From positions 1 through 46,031 of the forward strand of contig LSSL01002430.1 in assembly GCA_001953115.1 (NCBI GenBank): 46,031 nt of DNA, read 5' to 3'. Under the pieces are notes generated by a model. It ran no database searches. It was given only the letters and a program-made list of their open reading frames with translations, and was not told where the DNA came from. Made by a program: the position numbers and the translations under genes. Of this stretch, positions 35,601 to 46,031 are shown in pieces. This DNA is from Smittium mucronatum (lineage: Eukaryota; Kickxellomycota; Harpellomycetes; Harpellales; Legeriomycetaceae). The stretch's first letter is position 1. Every line of letters begins with the position of its first letter.

Positions 35601-38600
35601 ATATTAAAAATTTGTATCTGCAAAAATTCTTTTTATAACAAAAAAAATGAATTAATACATGGTTTTTCTGAAAAAATATATTCATTTCTTCAAATTATTC
35701 TTTCATAATTATTTCGATAATACTTTCAATAACTGAAATTTCAAACCATAAATAATTAAACTCCCATCATTCATGTTTACACAAAAATTTTTATAATTTC
35801 CAAAAAAATTTCTTATTTTAATTAAAATTTATAGTAAAACTAAGAATTTTTTTTCCCACACCATTGGAAATTGTATAAAAACTTTTTTAAGATTTTTTTT
35901 AAAATATTACCTAAATATTTTTGGAAATTTTGATTTTTTAATACCTGCATTTAGTTAAATTAATATCTAACGTCAAACTTAAAATATATTAAGATCCTTA
36001 CAATTTTTCGAAATTATTTAATTTTTTTATTATATTTATATATATTTTTTTTGAATATAGTTTTTTTTTAAAAATATCAATCTTTAACCACATAATCATG
36101 ATTACCTTATTTATGGTGCAATAAATGTAGTGGAGATTTAAAGGTTAATTTTTTTCTACAAATTAGAAATTTAAACTCAGTATTTAAATATTATTTTTTC
36201 TTGAAATATTTGTTAATTTTTTATTTGTTTGATAATTTTTAACTAAAAAGTAATTAATAACTCTAGTTTCAATATAATCATACCAAAAAATATAATTTAT
36301 AGTATCCAAAACAAAATAAATTATATTTAAGAGTTTATAATTAAATTTATTGATGAATTCATACAAAGAATTTAATGTTTTTTTTTATCACTGAGATTCA
36401 AAAAATCCCATTAAGAGAAAAAAAAATCATTTTTTAATGTTTTTTTGGTAATTTATAAATTATAATAACACCTTTTTATTTTATATAAGATCATATATAA
36501 CATTCTTTCACCGCATATTAAAATAAAAATACAATTAATAAAAAAAATAATTATACCCAAATAGATACAGTGCAATCAATCTCAAAAATATTAAATGATA
36601 TTTCTTTTATTGAAGCCAAATATAGAAATAGTAATATATGAAGCAAATTATTTTATATTTATTAAAAAGCTAACCTGATCGATTTATAAAAAAATGCTTA
36701 CCAGAAAAAAAGCTTAAAATTTTCAAGACGTTTTAACAGTAACTTCTTGTAGAAATTTTATAAATTTTAATAATTAATTTATATCAAATTTACTAAACAT
36801 CTGAATTTTAAAAATATAAGTGTACCATTCTTTTAAATGAAATTTTAAAGCTTTATACTTCGTTTTATTTATTTACCTAAAAAAAATGAATAAAAATATA
36901 TAGTTTCATAAAAACGGGGATAATTCTCAATTATTAACCAAAAATTTATATATTATAAAATAATATATAATATCATAAAAATAAATTATAATTTTTTTAT
37001 AAAAGAATTTTGGATTTCTGAGGCTAATCAATAGCACATATATTGTAAAAATATTTATTAAATAAATTTTTGATAAATATTTTATAAAATGCCTTTAAAT
37101 AGGTGTAAAATTTCAACTTATAAATTTAAGGGAAAAAAATGTTAAATCTTTCATTACTTGAAGAAAATATGAAATTCATTCTATTTCGGATATATATATA
37201 CGTGACTTCTTAACTTTAACACTACTGTTGCTTATATGGTGTTATAACACGACAATGAAAAATTAATAGCTACCAAATAATCAAATTTTCTGGATAAATT
37301 ATAAAAAAATTTCTATGAAATTTTATTATTAAATTTTTTCAAATCAGTTTTAACCTTTTTCCGAATCGATTAAAAAATATATAAATTAAATGAAACACTT
37401 AATAATAAATTCGAACTATTCTTGAATTAGAATTCACTACATTATATTGTATATAAATGTGTTATAATAGCTTGCATTATATTTTAATTTGTGGTTAAAA
37501 ATCTTTTAAAATCGTTTATGTCTATTTTATGAAATAATAGAATTTATAATTTTTATTTTATGATACAATAATATTGAGATTATTTATAATATTAGGACTA
37601 TTATACAAATATTTTGATATTTTGATATTATTTTTTGTGGTACTCTGATTTTCAAAGCATTAAAAAGTGATATAAGAATATTGTAATTAATTATTTACAA
37701 ATTTATTTACATAAAGAAATATTAAATTTCACTTTTTAAATTTTTTGTTGCCTGGAACTTGTCAAAGTATAAATTTATTAGTGACAAATATTTTGAAGTA
37801 AAATATTAAAGCTCTTTTTATTATATTAAATTTCTATGTCTCATGTAAATTTTATGAGATATTTTATTAAATTTTAATTCAAAAATATTATTAAATTTAA
37901 TAAATTATATTTTTAAGAGCTTCAAATATACATATTGGCTTCAATATTTTAAAAATAGATATATTTATCGTATCTTTAGTATTGAATAAATGCAGATTAA
38001 AACTACATTATGTTATGGCAATGAAAACTTAATATTATTCATATATTATTATATATTATTTTATTCAATTAGTATTATTTTATGGTATATAACTTAAAAT
38101 GCACCTTAAAATTAATAATTACCATCTTTAGAAATTATACATTCTTTATTAATATTAGCTATATTGATTTTTAATTAAAAATAAGCTTTTTGAGTAATAA
38201 AATATTGAATCTGCAATAAATTTGTGCAAAAAAGAAAATAAAAAATAAAGAATATTGAAATATGTATAAATGAGAAAATATGTACAATTATATTTGATTT
38301 GGATTATTTTGATATTTTTTGTTATATATTTTTGTAATAAAAATCAGTTTTTGAATATAAGATATACATTTATTATTAAAATTTAGTAATTTTTATCCAA
38401 AAAACTATAAAAATGGATAGAGAATTATATAATGGAAATGATTGGTATAAAAAAATATTGTCTCTAATCATAATTTATTGAATAATATTTACAAAGAATC
38501 TTTTATTTCATGAGATTAATTTAGGTAGTATTTATTAATTTTAATTAAAACATTGAATATTTATTAGCTTTTGAATATTTTATTTCTAAAAATCATGATT

Positions 38601-40399
38601 AAATTTTATATATATAATTTTGGCTCACTTTTTTAGATGAAAATGACGAATATGACCGATATGAATAATTTTAATTATCTTATTTATCATAAATTAGTAT
38701 ATTTATCAACATTAAATATTAATAAATTTGAAAAAATATGCGGAAAAATATGGTGAAATTATTCACTTACAACTATATAATTTGTATATTATTTGAGAAA
38801 AATTGATACTAAAATCAGACTTAAAGCTGAAATCAATATCGAAATTATAGATAAAAAAACAAAAATTTACAAATATTAAGCAAAAAAGTCTTATAAATTG
38901 AATATGGGTCTATTAAATTTTATCAAAAATATTACATATCACTAACCCAATTTTGTTTATTATTCATTAGTATTAGATAAACATGACATTTCTGTGTAAA
39001 TAAAAGAATATTTTATTTTATTTTTACCAAATAGACAACATGTTATATATATATTTACTATATATAATTCTGATATAATTTTTAAATTTAAATAACAAAT
39101 CCGAGATAACTATATTTTTATAAATTTAAAAAATAATTTTTACAGAAATTTGTTACAAAAATTCTAAAAACATTTTAATAGATATAATAAAGCATGATAA
39201 ATATGATTTGTTTTAAAAAACCTTACATATACCTTCATATAATTTCAATTGGAAAAATTTTTTATTTAGTAAACTTTTTTAGAAACCTTTAATCAAATAC
39301 TTGAAAAAATAAATTACAAAGATTCTTTAATAATTCTAATAATTTTGAATAAATTATCGATTAATAAAGGTTAAACCAAGAAATTATTTTAAATTTTTTA
39401 TACTCTTAAAATTTTACCTTGATATTAATTAGCAATAATTATGGTGGATACAATGACAATAAATATTATATGAGCTCACAATATTAACATTCATGTTTAA
39501 AAAAATTATTTTCTTTTATCATTAAAGTAGATGTTATTTATAGATTCAATTATTATAATTTTAGAAAAATTATAACATGAATTTTTTTTCTTTTTTTTTA
39601 TTAAAAATTAAAAAATTTCATTGTAACTTCTAAGTGATTTATTTTATTATATAAAAATTTCAAAAAACCATTATTTTGAAACACAATTATTATTATTATA
39701 ACATCCGCAAATATTTTTTCAATACATTCTTCAAAAAATCTATAAAATTGAATTTTTGGTTCAAATTGTAATATTTTATCCATTTATGTTTTTTGTGAAA
39801 AATTATTTATTAAATTTATCGATATTGGTTGTAGCGTATAGATTTTATGTATACATATATAAATATATTTCATTAGTAAATATTTTAAATATAATAATTA
39901 TTTTTAAAATATTTATAAGAGATTTACAAATAATTAAAATCATTCAAATCTATTATAAAACAAATTGAATTTAATACTATATATATGTATTTTATTATTT
40001 TTAACCTAAAAAATATACTTAAATCTTTCAAATTATTTCATGAATTAACTGTAAAACTCGAATTTTTATTATAACTATAAATGGAGAAAAAGATTTTATG
40101 AAAATATATGTTTCAAGTATTTATTTATAACAATTAATAAGCCATTTAAAAATATAATATTTTTATGGATTGGATTCCAATTTGATAAAACTTATTCGTA
40201 TAATTTCAAATTTGGATATTAAATTATTTTATATCATTTTATTTTGGTTACTATGTTATATCTAATATAATTCGCCTCCGATTTTATTTTTTTCATTAAA
40301 ATTTAAAACGTCAAATTTTTTGGAAGAATAGAAAATAAATATGAGTTTATTAACTACTTGGGATTTTTATCTTAGAGAAAATCAGACTTACATTTTAAA

Positions 40400-40403
<4 letters not shown>
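32646..40403. other. A/T-rich gene-free stretch
   Basis: About 7.8 kb of the most A/T-rich DNA in the window. Open frames of 60 to 70 codons (36184-36366 minus, 39601-39783 minus, 39756-39968 plus) are chance-length and low-complexity. I saw no gene, RNA gene or mobile element. Confidence 0.7.

Positions 40404-40433
<30 letters not shown>
40404..40433. repeat. (TTA)10 microsatellite
   Basis: Ten perfect TTA units. Confidence 0.93.
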
Positions 40434-40435
<2 letters not shown>

Positions 40436-40642
40436 ATTGATAAATTATATAACTGTATAAAAATTATCACCTTTTATTTTTATATCAATAGACATAATAG
40501 ACTGAATTTAATTAGGAATAACCATTTATTATGCCCAAACATTATATTTAAAAAATTAAAATTTTTCAAAAATATAATTTTTTATCTGGATCTTTAGCGC
40601 GCCCCTAAGAGTGAAATACCTTACCGTGGTTTAGGGGCTTAA

Positions 40643-40666
40643 TAGTGTACTTTTCGAAGTACACTA
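40643..40666 (+). other. Retroposon hairpin with TTCG tetraloop
   Basis: tagtgtactt and aagtacacta form a perfect 10-bp stem around TTCG (40653-40656), a very stable tetraloop in RNA. In copy 1 (19214-19237, minus) the loop is identical and the stem is retained with two wobble pairs and one mismatch. Confidence 0.7.
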
Positions 40667-40684
40667 GACTAAAATTTCGCACAA

Positions 40685-40722
40685 CGCTGTACTATTCTTG
40701 ATTGGGAGTAGTGGAGATAGCG
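40685..40722 (+). other. Retroposon stem-loop conserved in both copies
   Basis: The outer stem cgctgt (40685-40690) pairs with atagcg (40717-40722). The inner stem actattc (40691-40697) pairs with gagtagt (40706-40712). In copy 1 (19158-19195, minus) the outer stem is cgttgt with acagcg: two pairs differ and both still pair through wobble or Watson-Crick changes. The inner stem is identical. Confidence 0.6.
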
Positions 40723-40914
40723 CACAGCGATTTCAGAGGAGAACAATCTCGAAACAGGAGGATCCGATCGTTTAGAACAGCTGAGACATAGTCTAGTGCA
40801 CATTTCATGCGATCGATAGTCAGACGGGTCTCAGCGTCTAACAGCTATTTGTAGGAAAGCCATGTCGATCAATCCCACGTTTGGGTAGGAGCCTAATTTT
40901 ATTGATCCTGTTAG

Positions 40915-41016
40915 AAGTAGGCTTTGAATAGGAGCTCAATAGCTTCAATGAACTGTTGTTCATTGACAAAGAGCTTAATTAATGGCTGCAAGTAACCTCA
41001 GTCATCCAGCCTACTT
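40915..41016 (+). other. Retroposon domain closed by a covarying 9-bp stem
   Basis: aagtaggct (40915-40923) pairs perfectly with agcctactt (41008-41016). In copy 1 the same positions are aagtagact and agtctactt (complements of 18942-18950 and 18849-18857), so one G-C pair has become A-T on both sides. Inside lies a hairpin, tcaatgaac with gttcattga around tgtt (40945-40966), kept as a 7-bp stem in copy 1 (18900-18919). Confidence 0.65.
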
Positions 41017-41187
41017 GAAGTAATGCCAGGGGGGGTTTTTCGGTTGGTAGATTGAACCCTTTTCCCGTAGGTACGCAGCCGGTATTCCGGCAGAGAAGCT
41101 TATTGTAGTTAGTATAATAGTCTTTTCTATACATCTATTTCTTTTTTTCAAATTTTTTTAGTATATTTTTTAATGGCGTTATCTTAC

Positions 41188-41193
41188 AATAAA
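41188..41193 (+). promoter_or_regulatory. Polyadenylation signal AATAAA of retroposon copy 2
   Basis: AATAAA lies 12 nt before the ten-base A-tail, the canonical place for a cleavage and polyadenylation signal. It is conserved in copy 1. Confidence 0.7.
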
Positions 41194-41228
41194 ATTCCGT
41201 GCTACAAAAAAAAAATCTGGATCTTTAG

Positions 41229-43560
41229 AAAAATAGAATTTTTATGTAGATAATAGATTTAAATTCATTAATTTATATGCATAATAAAATTTTGAAATTA
41301 AATTTTGACGAAAATTGATTTCTGTTCAAATTAGAGTATTTTTATTGTTTTTGCGAATTTTAAATCAATATATCTTAATAAAATAAAATTTGGAATGCTA
41401 TAAATCTATTTTTCAACAGCGTTATTATTATATATTTTTTGGGGAGATTCAATAGTCATAAATCAATCCTTGGATTCTTTGAATATATACTCTTTTTTAC
41501 TATTATTAATAATGATATTAAATAAAATTATTCATTTTGTAATAAATATTGTCATTATATTTATTAAATAATTTAAATATTCTCAAATTTTTATTTTTGA
41601 GTACTTTAAATAGCACCATTTTCGGGAAAACATAGTGTATATGATTTTTTATGTAGGAAAATATTTTTTCTATATACAATTTTTTTTAATAACTTTTGTT
41701 ATTATTTGATTTCTTAAATATCTTTTTCGACTCTAGAATCTGAAATTTTCCGTAGCAAACCCCATAGAGAATTATAATAAAAAATTCAAAGATTTTAAAT
41801 TAATTTTAAATAGTTTTTCTTTGCCATTTGTGGTTGAATATTATTAGAATCATGATAAAATCCTGATTATACTTGAAATTTTCCCGAAAATTTAAAAAAA
41901 GTACAATATTAATAATTTTATAGCCCAATAAATATTCATATAGTGAATATTGAGTGCGCAAAATATAAAAAAAAATTTATGTGGATGCTAAATGTGCCAC
42001 ATCCGTGAACTGATATATTTATGATTAAAAATAACTTTTTTTACACAAAAACTTAAATTGGCTAACTTCATTGATATAATATGGAAATTGAACTTTAAAA
42101 ATCTCCCATAAAATAAAATATCTTTTGAGAATAAAATGCAATTACCTAAAAAGCAACTAAGCCAATACCTTAATAAAAATATTTCAAAAAAGATTAAAAA
42201 TATAAGTAAAAATCAATTAAAAATATAAAACTTAGAAAAAAACCCAGTCATTTTCAATTTTTCCAGTATTGCAAATTTTAATTCGTCTTTATCTTAGCTT
42301 TATTTTTTCTTAAATATGTCGATTCACAATATAACTACATGTATCGAAGAATTTTCGCATAAAGAGTTAATTTTTTGCTTATAAAATCGGTATAATTTTT
42401 TTCAAGGCTAGCCAAAGAAATTGAGAGGTGACTTAGAAGTTAAAATATTTTATTATTTCAACTAGTTTATTAATTTTATTTTCTAACTTTCTAACTTTAT
42501 TATTCAAATTCATAAAAAAAAAAATCCTATTTAAAGACTAAAAAAAAAAAAAATATCAAAATAATACTGTCGCCTTAAATATCATATTAAACTCTATGTA
42601 ATTTTGAATTAAAATCTTTCATTAAAACTCTTAATTAATTAAAAAATGAAGTATATGTGTTCATATCCCCAATTAAAGTCAAAAAATCAACAATTTTTCT
42701 TTACGATTTGTTTCCTAATTTGAACTTAATAAATAGCTTTAAATCAGAATTTTTACCATTTTCATATAATATTTGAAAATTTGATTTTTTATGGTTTTTT
42801 TTTATCGTAAAATTTAATGAAATCTAGATATATTTTCAAATATTTATTTTTTGAATATTAAATATTTATAATATAATATATTGAACATGATGCATATTAG
42901 CTTTAAAAACCATAAAAACCGATTTATAAATTATTTTCATGAAAAGAATGAATTATACTCAGTGATTCTAAATATTTTATAAATTATTTACTTAGCTACA
43001 TAAAGTAGAATAGGACATTATTTTGCATGACAAAGCCCTCTCAAATTATAAAAACAAAAAAAAACTGGTAAAAGAGTTATATTTATAAATAATAAGGAAA
43101 TAATTTACTGAAAGATTAAAAGCTATATTGAAAAAAAACCATGAGTAAATCGCCGTTTAAATACGAATCAAAATGTGGTAAGATATTCTTCAGAGTAAAT
43201 AATGAATAGATGTAATAAAATGATACATAAATTTTATAAGTTTAGTTGCCAATAATAAATGTAAAAAATTTAATAAATACTGACTTTGCTGAAAAAATTT
43301 GCTGCAAATTAGAGAAAAAAAGAAGGTTTTGAAAACTTGTGTAATTTTTTATGACAGAAAAAAGGATTTTGTAACTACGCATATAATTAAATATATTATT
43401 TTGTTTATATATAACTTTTTTTACTTTTTTTTGTTAAGATTTTATAGTTTAGAATTAAATAAATCATAAAAAATATCTTTAAAGAAATATAAAACAGATA
43501 ATAAAATAAAAACAAAACACAAAATTCAAAATTCAAATTTCAAAAATTAGAAACAAAAAA
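41229..43560. other. A/T-rich gene-free stretch
   Basis: No coding frame, RNA gene or repeat that I can support. Homopolymer A and T runs are frequent, for example around 42540. Confidence 0.7.
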
Positions 43561-43590
43561 ATCAAATCAAATCAAATCAAATCAAATCAA
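43561..43590. repeat. (ATCAA)6 tandem repeat
   Basis: Six perfect ATCAA units. There are no spacers, so this is a simple pentanucleotide microsatellite. Confidence 0.93.
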
Positions 43591-45560
43591 GTAAAATATA
43601 TAATAATTAAATTGAATTACATAAAGATGAACTAGACGAATTTAGCATTTAAATATGAAAGATTGGAAATAAATTTTAAGGACACTAAAATAGCCAAATC
43701 CACTCAAAAAAATAAGATAATTTATTATGCAGCAGAGAAAAAGCTATTGAATACTGGAAGTAATTAAATTTAAAAGAATTAAAATTGAAATTAAAATCTT
43801 TGACCTGAGTTAAAAGTGATAGATAAGTTTTAATGTAAAAAAAAAGTAATGTTGTTAAAACCTGTAATAATAGAAAAATCTAATATACGTAGAAGTAATT
43901 TACACTATTCCATTCAAATAATGGTCGTATTTTTGTTATGGATATATTCTTTTTGAAATATGATTATATTTACCCCAAATTTCTAATAAAAATTAAGAGA
44001 ACCTAAAAATTATATATTTTATAATTTTAATGTAAAGAGATATTTACACTTTTAGAGTTAATTAACTATATACCAGAAACTTTGAAGACATAATACCCAA
44101 ACAAAGTATTTTTTGATAAAAATAATAGAACATGATTATAGGCTAAGAGAAATGTGATAATTTATTTTTAGAGAATAGTCACTCATTATTTATTAGTTAT
44201 AAATATTTGAGGTGTTGATTTTATGAATTTTATTTCCGTTTTTTTTTGAATTTAATAATTTTTTTGATCTTCAATAAGATTTTATTGGAATTATAAACTC
44301 TAAAAAAGCGATCTTTTAAAAATTATAATTTTTTTTAAAGATAATAGTTTGCACAGATGTCAATATGAGCCTTACAAAAAACTCCCCTGAGTTATATATC
44401 TTCCAATATTTTAATATAGAAGGGGATTTTAATTATGAATAGGATTAAAGAATAATGGATTAAAAAAAATAAACTCGATCCATGAAAGCTTACTATTTGT
44501 TTTAAAAAAATCAAAGCTATTTTTGGGAAATTAATATATATATATTAAATAGTAGTTATTGATTATAAGTAATTTGTTGTTAAGTTTTAATCCTAAAAAA
44601 TTTGAAATTGAATAGATAAAAAATTCCTTTTTTTTTTGGCCATAAATTTGAGTTAGACGATACTGAATTAAAATGAAAATATCAATTAACAGCCAATTTT
44701 TAAAAAAAAATGAGATAAAAATAAATTTTCAATTAAATAATTATCAATTAGTATGTTCTTAAATGGGTTAAAGAAAAGATTACTACTAAAAATAAAATAT
44801 TTTTCTGTATGAAGCTTCGATATGGGTAAATTAAATAAATATATTATCTATATTAGTAAAATACTTACGCTAAAAGTAATAATTGCCATGCCATTTATTC
44901 TAAAATTTACCCTAAATTTAATATTGGTATATTTTTATGGAAACTAGTAATGTTAATTTATATAATTTTTTTTTGATTAGTCAAGTATTTGATATATAAA
45001 AAATGAATTTCTATAATTAATGCATTTATATCAGCATATAAATCAATTATAAATGTGACGATAATGATAATCAAAACGACAATTTTTAATTTTTCAATTT
45101 AAATTTTTATAATTTTTTTGTAATTATGAATATAAATAGTCAAAAATATAAAATTTTGAGATTAGTGATTAATATTACAGAACTCTTCTTATAAGATTAC
45201 ATTTCTTCCAAAAATAGTTTATCTTTCTGTTCTCAGGTTATAATATATACCATATATTTTTCCTATATAATAATTTTTCATAAGTTTTTATTAATTAGTA
45301 TGAAAAAAACTATGAATTTAATCTTGATTGAAAAAAATCCTTAGTTTTTTATATTTTGAATTTATTGGGCAAAAATAAGATATTTTTTTTCAATTTCTAA
45401 TAGGCGCCCAGTGCAATATATGAATTTAATTACATCCTCAGCTTTTTTATCGAATAAAAGCACCGTAATCATTAAATACATTATTTTTCAAAAACTATGG
45501 GAAATTAAGTAATCATTGGATGTAACGATAAAATATGTTTTTACTGAAGTATCAAACGTT
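43591..45560. other. A/T-rich gene-free stretch
   Basis: A/T-rich DNA. Near its right end, ttacatcc (about 45431) and ggatgtaa (about 45518) form a short inverted pair, and G+C rises slightly. No gene was recognised. Confidence 0.6.
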
Positions 45561-45663
45561 TTTTGAGAAAAACGCGTTTTATTGATAAATCTAAGCTTTT
45601 TTCAACTTGATAAATTTTTTTAAAAAAAACTAGATTTCTCAAAATAACGCGTTTTTCTCAAAA
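45561..45663. repeat. Inverted repeat with 18-bp perfect arms
   Basis: ttttgagaaaaacgcgtt (45561-45578) is repeated in inverted orientation at 45646-45663. Each arm itself contains the palindrome AACGCGTT. The loop of about 67 bp holds a direct repeat of ttgataaat. It may be a tiny MITE, a hairpin or a protein-binding palindrome. There is no coding sequence around it. Confidence 0.6.
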
Positions 45664-46031
45664 TACTATTTTTTTTGACTCAATAGAATGCATTAATTGA
45701 TATGGGCTGAATAATATCAAATTAGAAATATTTATCAAAATCAACAGTATTTACCAAAATAATTATGTATACTTAGTTTCGTTTTTTTTGGAGAGCTTTT
45801 TTCAAAAAATACGATTATTTAGTTCTTAAATTTTTTTTAACTTTTTAAAAAATTCTAAAAGTCATTCTAGCTACATATTAATTTATCTTTTCAAAAGAAA
45901 TAAAATAATGTATAATACAATTCTTATTGTTATTATTAGTCCTTATGTACTTTAATAATAAGAGCCCCCTTTAAAATCGTAATTACTTTAGTTAGCAGCT
46001 AATAGCTTTTTTGGAGGGTTTCAAGCATTTT
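45664..46031. other. Gene-free right edge
   Basis: The motif AGCTTTTTT recurs (about 45437, 45595, 45795, 46004) in the last 600 bases, and G+C rises in the final 70 bases. The significance of this is unknown and no reading frame is visible. Confidence 0.4.

Larger units (their letters stand above)
40584..41228 (+). mobile_element. Short retroposon, copy 2 (plus strand), with TSD and A-tail
   Basis: atctggatctttag at 40584-40597 is repeated perfectly at 41215-41228, a 14-bp target-site duplication (its first A may belong to the tail). The body starts CGCGCCCCTAAGAGTG at 40598 and ends in ten A at 41206-41215, with AATAAA at 41188-41193. G+C is roughly double that of the flanks. It matches copy 1 (18639-19293, opposite strand) over its full length. 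Intact duplications and tail show this insertion is young compared with most fossils here. Stems described separately indicate a folded RNA. TTTT runs occur within the first 60 nt, which would stop RNA polymerase III, and no A/B box pair was recognised. Together with AATAAA this points to a polymerase II transcript copied by LINE machinery. No ORF of 60 codons is present. Confidence 0.9.

Noticed and set aside
39601..39968. Two overlapping 60-70 codon frames on opposite strands
   Set aside because: Both are low-complexity and chance-length in the most A/T-rich part of the window.
40685..40790. Short peptide-coding potential shared by both retroposon copies (VLFL-GSSGDSA reading)
   Set aside because: Only about 35 codons before a stop, no start codon context, and interrupted in both copies. 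The stem-loop in the same place explains the conservation better.
40598..41215. Retroposon as an rRNA, tRNA or SRP RNA fragment, or with a hammerhead/HDV ribozyme at its 5' end
   Set aside because: Comparison from memory with conserved rRNA segments, tRNA boxes and ribozyme cores gave no consistent match. An Rfam search would settle it.
43561..43590. Regular array resembling a CRISPR
   Set aside because: It is a plain (ATCAA)6 microsatellite with no spacers, and the window is eukaryotic.

Overview
The window is 46 kb of extremely A+T-rich nuclear DNA (by eye about one base in five is G or C) with no intact gene, no tRNA or rRNA gene and no CRISPR array. The only unmistakable long coding stretch is the C-terminal part of a non-LTR (LINE) reverse transcriptase at the left edge. 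Its post-RT region (YGGETFGMS, TWVTGSARWIKKF, then a CPFC...H zinc knuckle) is of the type I know from microsporidia. A very low-GC gene desert full of transposon fossils suits a microsporidian with an expanded genome (Edhazardia or Hamiltosporidium are the kind I have in mind). The species is not proven by the sequence.

Layout. 3-870: LINE reverse transcriptase pseudogene, cut by the window edge. 871-12412: A/T-rich desert with one weak membrane-protein fossil (6992-7460). 12413-12738: remains resembling an ABCG transporter. 15120-15539: a clearly stop-poor fossil reading frame of unknown identity. 16473-17787: two adjacent inverted-repeat elements, one with 95-bp arms and TA flanks. 18639-19293 and 40584-41228: two inverted copies of a short, G+C-richer retroposon. 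22695-23048: fossil resembling the membrane domain of an ABCB7/Atm1-type half transporter. 23421-23810: G-skewed fossil frame with an internal repeat. 24859-25773: decayed MULE transposase. 27830-28001: TTAA-flanked piggyBac-like MITE. 31797-32645: foldback element with about 130-bp arms. The remainder is A/T-rich sequence, microsatellites and small palindromes.

The most interesting system is the retroposon pair. Each copy is about 620 bp, has nearly the same 5' end, ends in AATAAA plus an A-tail, and is bounded by a perfect 13- or 14-bp target-site duplication. Neither copy has an ORF of 60 codons. Several stems are conserved between copies, one with a fully compensatory G-C to A-T change. 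This looks like a structured, polyadenylated, non-coding RNA mobilised by LINE machinery such as that represented at 3-870. I do not recognise the parental RNA.

The genes do not work together in any present-day sense: the window records successive TE insertion (LINE, retroposon, MULE, piggyBac-like and TIR elements) and the decay of duplicated genes in non-coding DNA.
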